Shown here: positions 57,988 to 64,000 of the stretch, one piece after another
Layout of the letters: each line of letters begins with the position of its first letter
How positions within the stretch are numbered: the first letter of the stretch is position 1
Assembly: GCA_024305405.1 (NCBI GenBank)
Contig: JAKNDB010000110.1
Span: 4,030,001 to 4,094,000, forward strand
Reading direction: 5' to 3'
Source: Dirofilaria immitis
Lineage: Eukaryota; Nematoda; Chromadorea; Rhabditida; Onchocercidae
Length of the DNA: 64,000 bases
Notes under the pieces: model-generated
The model's database searches: none
What the model was told of the DNA's origin: nothing
What the model saw: only the letters and a program-made list of their open reading frames with translations
Program-made: the position numbers and the translations under genes

Positions 57988-59596
57988 TTTTGGTGGATAT
58001 ATTATCAAAAACCTCATGTAAATGAATAATCGTCTATTGATGTATGTGTGTGAAAAAATCAGTGCTGCAATTTTCTATAACTTTTTGATTCTTGCTTTCC
58101 TTTTCATTCTGTTGAATTTCTGAAATTTCACGTTGATAGAAATGAAGTGATATTCTGCGAACGATTTTGTCTTTATATAAATATTTTGATGGTTTCAGAA
58201 TAAATGGATTTCGGGGTATGTTTTGCGTACCGTATAATGAAACAGCATTTCCGAAAAAATATGACTTTAAAACACAAAATTTTGAGAGTTTTCGGTTGAT
58301 TAACTTGAAAGTTTTCCAGTCAAAGAAATTGGACTGATTTCAAAAGCATTCCTTGAAGAAAGTTGATTTGGTCCAGAAGACACTGACAAGTTCAAGCATT
58401 TGTTCAATGCTTGAAAATTCCAATTGATGCTTATAAGGATTGGATTTGAATTTTTGAGACTTCCATGGTTCTATTGTAGACTTCTCAACTCTAATGCAAC
58501 TGACTTGTCGATTATTATTTATGGATAAAATTCCAACTACGTGATGATATTCTTGTACAGGTTTTACGAAGTAGATTGAAAGTTTTTTATAACTAATATA
58601 TACATGGCCTACTTGTTTAAGGCAAACCATACGGCGAAAACAGCATTAATAATAGTAGATAGGTTGAAGTTAAATTGTTCTGTTATCATCACTGCATCTC
58701 ATGACTGGATGCATCGGTCGGGTAAAGGAACTGGTTGTTTCTGAACGATATATACGTTTTGATTTTCGTTTTTCTCTTTTAAAAGCACTACTATTGCAAT
58801 GTTGTTGTCAATTGTCACTACTATCACCACCGCAATAATATTCTCTTCCTATCATCTGTACCCCTATCCCGAATCATTCAACCTGTCCCCGTTTCCTCCT
58901 TCTCTCCCTATTCCCCTCGCCTGACATTCCTGATCTAATGACATCGCGCATTTTCTTATCAGTACTATCTCTTCTTACTCATCCAACAATATTTGTTCCC
59001 ATTCCAATCTGCCTTAAATTGCTAGCATCTTACCCGCTATGTTTCCATTTTTTTTTCGTTTTGTTAAATTAGACTTTCAGTATCTAACAAATCATTATTA
59101 CATTCATTAAAGGCTGATTGATTCTGTAATTCATAGCAAAAAAATACATTGATTCACTCCGAGATAATCGTAACTCTCCTGGATCAGTTTCAGAATCAAT
59201 TTGTAATAAATCGCTTAGCACTGTCTACTTAAAATAGCTTTTGGATTTTAAATTCTGTTGTACAAAAGTATTCTGACATATTGATATGCCTTAATAACTT
59301 ACATCTTTAATCGTTAGCTCTATTTTCTAGACAGATGATATAAGCAGATAGCAATAGTATTGAAGAATGAAAAGTTCATCAGTTATGTTCAATGAAGCCG
59401 GAAGAAGTATCGAGTCCAGCTGTTTGATTTTTAAAAAAAAATGGTTCTCATTTTAAAATTGCATTAATTTATATCAGTTAGATTAGATTAGAAATAAAGC
59501 AACAGTTTCTTGCAGTAAGCATAAAAATTAAGGATTTACTAATAGTAAGGATTCTTGCAATATTTTATTTCGTTTCTAACATATATGATTATTCAG
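57988..59596. other. Intergenic region, RUFY-like to DOK7-like
   Basis: About 1.6 kb between two plus-strand genes. It contains an AATAAA near 58200 that may be the RUFY poly(A) signal, a C/T-rich patch at 58810-58990 and, at its right end, the unresolved 5' exon(s) of the DOK7-like gene. A 96-codon minus-strand open frame at 58340-58630 has no recognisable features and is probably chance. Confidence 0.55.
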
Positions 59597-62500
59597 TGGA
59601 CACGGTGTTATCTATTATGTTCACAACCGAATGATATCAGTGTCGTTATTCTCTATGTTTACAAAAATCATAAGCGACGTTTAAAAAATAATGAAACCTC
59701 AGCGATTTCACTCAGTACCTTCGTGGGTCTCGAAACTGGTTAGTTTTTCTGCTTCCCTTTTTTTTTTTCTGTAGTTTTCAAAAATTTTGCCTTGTAACTT
59801 AAAGGTAGAACAATAGATATCTGATCGGGTAATTGAAATCATTTCCACTATACGGTGTATGTTCGACCGCTTACCGATATATTTTTAACGATAATTTCTT
59901 TTTCAGGTTTTGAGTTGAAAAAACAAAATAATACAATGTGTGTTATCACGCAACCAGATATTTTAACCGTTTCATTTCAAGCGGCTGAAATGTTGACAAT
60001 GTGGGAAACTTGGATTTATCATACATGCTCCAAAGGTTAATATTTATTATTTTATCTTATTCATTTGCTCTCTGTAAATTTTAAGTATTATTACGCTTTG
60101 GCAATACTTCGTACTTCAATGATATTTTTGCCTTAATATTCGTTCCACAAACCTAATTTCTCGATTGGCCAATGCCAATTATTTGCCTTTGTTCAACTTT
60201 TGATTACTGAAAACTTCAAGTTCAATTGCTCACACTCTTAGAACACTTCGTCGCTATATAAAAATAATAACAAGCAAAGCACAATCGAAAATACGGCTAA
60301 ATCATATTTGCTCTCTGTAAATTCAAAATTCAAGTAAGCCGAGAAATCAATGCATTATTTTCTTATACAAAATTGAAGTAAGCCGAGAAATCAATGCATT
60401 ATTTTCTTATATAGTAAAGAAAGACAGATACTTTCTACTATTGATAGTCTGTTAGTTGACGCTGCCTGAAGAATGAATTTGGACAATTCAAATTAATTAA
60501 TTGCTCAAAAACTCTTTTATATTGTCATATTATGCCACAGTATACGTCTTATTTCCATATTATCCGCACTTATTTATTTTTGTATTCAAATGCGGAACGG
60601 AGGAGATACGTCAGTATCAAACAGTTTCCATTGAACATTTCTGTAATAATTGTATTTCATAGTTGGAATCAATGTTCACGATACATCTTAGAGTGAACTG
60701 AGTTGAGTGACCGATCGAAATAAGAAGAAATTCAACAGTTCATTTCTAATAGATTAAGACTGAGTAGCTTTAATTGGGATTTTCTTGAGGAATAGCTCGA
60801 ATATTTCAACAGAATCTTGTACGGCACAAGCGGTGATATAAGTCGGAAACTATTCGTATCATAGTGGCCAGCATTCCATATAAAATATTCGATTAAAATA
60901 AAATCTTTGATGTCAGACATATGGTGTAATGGGATAAGATTAAGAATGAGCGAAACTAAGTCATTCATTTTTTCCATTTTAGTAAATTGAATTAACTGAA
61001 AGGACTGAAGCGAACTGACCTATTATCTTCGGGAGAATGCCAAATACTGTATCTTAATAATATAAACAACAACATTGAGAAGTGATTCAAAAAAATATGA
61101 TAAATTTCATTTTCCTTACTTTATATTTTCTTTGTTTTCTACATTCATTATATATATATATATAGATTTGCAGGTTCACTATTTTATGCGCAACTGGTAG
61201 GCGCACCTGAAACAAGCCGAGCATATGATTCGTTAAACTGTGAAGTTCGATTGCATATACATGTTAGCTATTGAAATTGATTTATAATCTTTTGTTGTTT
61301 TGATGCGAAATTATTAAATTTATTGAGTAAATGGAAAGAGGGAAAGGAAAAAATCAAAAGAAAAGAAACCATTATACAATCAAAATAGTTCGTTGAGAAT
61401 TTTCAGAAAAATTATTGAATTTTTAGGATGGTCGCATAGCACTTGTTAATGGTTATCCACAACGTTTAATTGGTTTCTGGTTTCTGAATGAAATCATTCG
61501 GGTTTGTTTTAACGACAATAAGTTGCAATTCTTCGCAAACGATAGAAGTGGTTTGGATGATGGCATGTATTCACTGGTTTGTGGACGAATACAGCTCCTC
61601 GAGAAACACTATAATTTAGCTAATAAGCCTGTAAGTTGTTCTCGTGCTCTATTTTAATTTATTAATTTTATTTTGCTATAACTTTTTAGGTTATTCAAAC
61701 GGCGGTGGAGTGCGGTAGTATTACTATCTGACGCAAGTCCGAGAATGCAGTTTGTCAGAACGTGATGGACACACATCAGATTTAATTGCATGAGACGTAT
61801 GATCCATGGAAAAAGCTGATTTTTGGATCTGCTTCCCTATGACCACGTCAGTTTAAAAATATGTATCGTTTGGCGCTGTAGCTACATTTTTTTCAATAAC
61901 AGTATATTCATTTCATAATCTTCTAATTTAGGGTTACTTACCGCATTCTTGAAGCAGAAAGAAGGTGATGGATTGTGGTATGAGGATAAGTTTGCTGATT
62001 CTTCACAAACGATAATCCAACATTCCAGTATGTGTAACATCCAAAACCCTGAAATAAATCATCATTTTGGCCTTTCGTAAGTTCATTTTCTTTTTTGGAA
62101 CTAATAAATTTTAAGGTAGATATAAGAAATTTCGTAGCGATTCCAGAAATCGGAATTAATTTTTGTTGGTTTCTGGAGATGAGATGGCATTTTTTATTAT
62201 GTCACTTCTGATAGTTTGTATACTTTTATTTTAGCACAGCGCATCGAAGTTCAAGTCGGAAATCGAAAACTTCAGGTATCTTAATATTGATTCCATTTTA
62301 ATTTATTCATTCGATTAGTACACTAAACATCTTTATAATGATACTATTCCAAGTGATGCCAAATAATGTTAATATTTTTTGAAGTTTTGATCTCAGAAAT
62401 TACTTTGCAAATTTTCTGGAGAGCTCAGAGTAAAATGTATAGCTATCGGATATAAGTGTATGGAATTTGCACTGATTAACTGATTTTATTCTGTTTGCAG

Positions 62501-64000
62501 TCTCTCCGACAGCTACATCTGCTTCATATGTCAATGTGCTGCTAACCGATGCCAAATTTCTTCCGTTATGTAAGTGATACATGCAGATGATATTCAGTTA
62601 ATAGAAGATGATCATGTTGCATTCCTGTGCTGCATTATGGAAAAATATATCAAGAGAGTATGGTACTTTTAGTGTATTTTCTATCGTTACTTGATTCATT
62701 CGTACTGTACATATGCTTCATTAGAAATATCAAAGCGATAGAATAACCGGTTACTATTTGGAACAAGTGATACGGGTGAAATCTGATTAGATTGAATACC
62801 TAAGAATAATCAGGAAACGATGAACGACTTAACAAGATTAAAATAAGTAATATATTTTGAAGATGTTCCAGAAATTTGATAAAAGCTAAGAATATTGGCG
62901 AAATACAAATAAAATAAGATAAGCTTAATGAGCAATATTGGCGTGTGACATGGCACCGAAACCAAACGATCCTAAAGAGATAGTGATAGTGATGGTTAGG
63001 TGAGAGTTTGAATTTCTCGTACTCGTCGCAATCGACAACGTGTGTGCGTGTGCGTATGCGTGTAGTGTGTTTATGTGTGTGTATGGGTATGCTATTTACA
63101 GCTAATGCTCCATCGATGGCATCGTGCCCTGTGCCGTATGTTAATGATATGGTTGAGGAATGCCTGCATTCGCAGAGTGAGCCTTCTGTATTATCCGTTG
63201 GACACTTGAGTAAATCATCCGATGTCCTGCACAGTTCGTCTACTAGAGATCGCAATATTCCAGTATTGTCGAATGCTGCAACATCAAGTAAATCCTTATC
63301 ACGTGCAGATAGTTGGCCAAAACCATTAACTGATGAAATCATCCGAGCGGTTAGTTATATTGATTCGTTTAAAGTGCAATTAATTTGAAATTTCAAAAAT
63401 TCTCTCAAAAGTTTCACAAAACAGATGAAATCAAGCAGTTAATCGACTAGTGAGACAGAAATAAATGATGACAAAGCTGTCAATGTCATTAACAGTGTTT
63501 TATGACACTAAGCTACTGATATGTGGATGGATCACTTGAGCATTGAAATTATTGGTTGAAAAAGACCAAGTTATTGTGATTATGTGTTTATATATTTCTG
63601 ACATCACTGTAATAATTGTATAAATATGATAAACTCTTCGGATTTCAAATTTCTTTATAAATTTCTTTTTGGTTAGATATTTTTCGGAAACATCCCCAAT
63701 AGTATAGTTGTATCGAGATCTTCAATAAACTAGGCCACATAATAGTTGAAAATGTTTTAGAGAGGAATGTCTGTCTTAGAGAGGAATATCTGTACTCAAG
63801 AATGGTGTGCTATTAATGGTAGAGAAACTAAGGGACGATTTGTGAAGCAAGAAAAGAAAAGTACTATTGGGAGCAAGCATTACGAGTGCGGCAGTTTTCG
63901 GGGACAATCTGGGTTAGTTCTGAATGGTTTTTCTAAAGATAAGCCTTGTTCAACCGTCAACTGGAATTTTGAGCTTCTGGCATTCAGTGCCTTCAGTGCA
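59597..64000 (+). CDS. DOK7-like PH and PTB adaptor (partial, runs off right edge)
   Basis: Phase-consistent exons: 59597-59738, 59907-60035, 61174-61262, 61427-61630, 61690-61714, 61932-62076, 62235-62275, 62501-62569, 63102-63349 and an open exon from 63761 to the window end. The PH domain reads WTRCYLLCSQPNDISVVILY, LSTFVGLETG, then ILTVSFQAAEMLTMWETWIY. The PTB domain reads FYAQLVGAPETS, CEVRLHIHDGRIALVNGYP, RLIGFWFLNEIIRVCF, LQFFANDRSGLDDGMYSLVC and IQLLEKHYNL. The order and spacing match DOK7 (PH, then IRS-type PTB directly after), the cytoplasmic activator of MuSK in vertebrate neuromuscular synapse formation. The downstream part is Ser-rich and disordered (TAHRSSSRKSKTSG; SSSTRDRNIP). 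The 5' exon encoding the first PH strands was not identified. The catalytic partner in nematodes is unknown to me. Another DOK/IRS-family adaptor is possible. Confidence 0.78.
60325..60412. repeat. 44-bp tandem duplication in DOK7-like intron
   Basis: The segment containing AAGTAAGCCGAGAAATCAAT is present twice with a period of 44 bases and one or two differences. It lies in the large intron between 60036 and 61173. It has no coding role and is probably recent slippage or unequal exchange. Confidence 0.9.

Noticed and set aside
58340..58630. 96-codon minus-strand open frame
   Set aside because: It has no recognisable domain, signal peptide or splice partner, and sits in the RUFY 3' flank.

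Overview
The window looks like nuclear DNA of an AT-rich parasitic nematode, most probably a spirurid or filarial worm. Genes are split into many short exons separated by AT-rich introns of about 100-700 bases with TTTCAG-type acceptors. The gene families are animal, several are nematode-flavoured (an innexin, a troponin I very close to the Caenorhabditis form, an NLP-49-like neuropeptide), and some first codons lie directly behind an acceptor-like TTGCAG or TTACAG, as expected for spliced-leader trans-splicing. The species is inferred, not proven. No bacterial, viral or transposon coding sequence was recognised.

Layout, left to right: a FAM184-like coiled-coil protein (minus, 171-5789, running off the left edge); a long gene-poor AT-rich stretch; a small secreted neuropeptide precursor resembling NLP-49 (plus, 12200-12796); a secreted DM13-domain protein (minus, 13920-18482); troponin I (minus, 20240-22157); another gene-poor stretch; a plasma-membrane-type syntaxin (plus, 26754-29198); a bHLH-PAS protein that looks like BMAL/cycle rather than ARNT/AHA-1 (minus, 30081-34608), whose PAS-A domain is interrupted by an intron carrying about 1146 bases of uninterrupted AAT repeat; an innexin (plus, 38456-41542); TRAPPC12 and API5 in tandem on the minus strand (44819-47809 and 48345-51568); a RUFY-like RUN/FYVE protein (plus, 53540-57987); and a DOK7-like PH-PTB adaptor (plus, 59597 to the right edge, incomplete).

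The genes do not form one pathway. Several share neuromuscular or secretory themes (troponin I, syntaxin, innexin, DOK7-like, neuropeptide, RUFY, TRAPPC12), but this is normal for random neighbours in a nematode genome. API5 and TRAPPC12 are close and co-oriented and might be co-transcribed.

Two things stand out. First, many conserved exons carry a one-base deficit in a short run of sense-strand A. Troponin I alone has about seven, with otherwise perfect conservation. The simplest reading is systematic homopolymer error in the consensus, and it breaks automated gene models across the window. Second, the apparent BMAL/cycle orthologue is notable because C. elegans is usually credited only with AHA-1 for this branch, and because of the giant AAT tract inside it.
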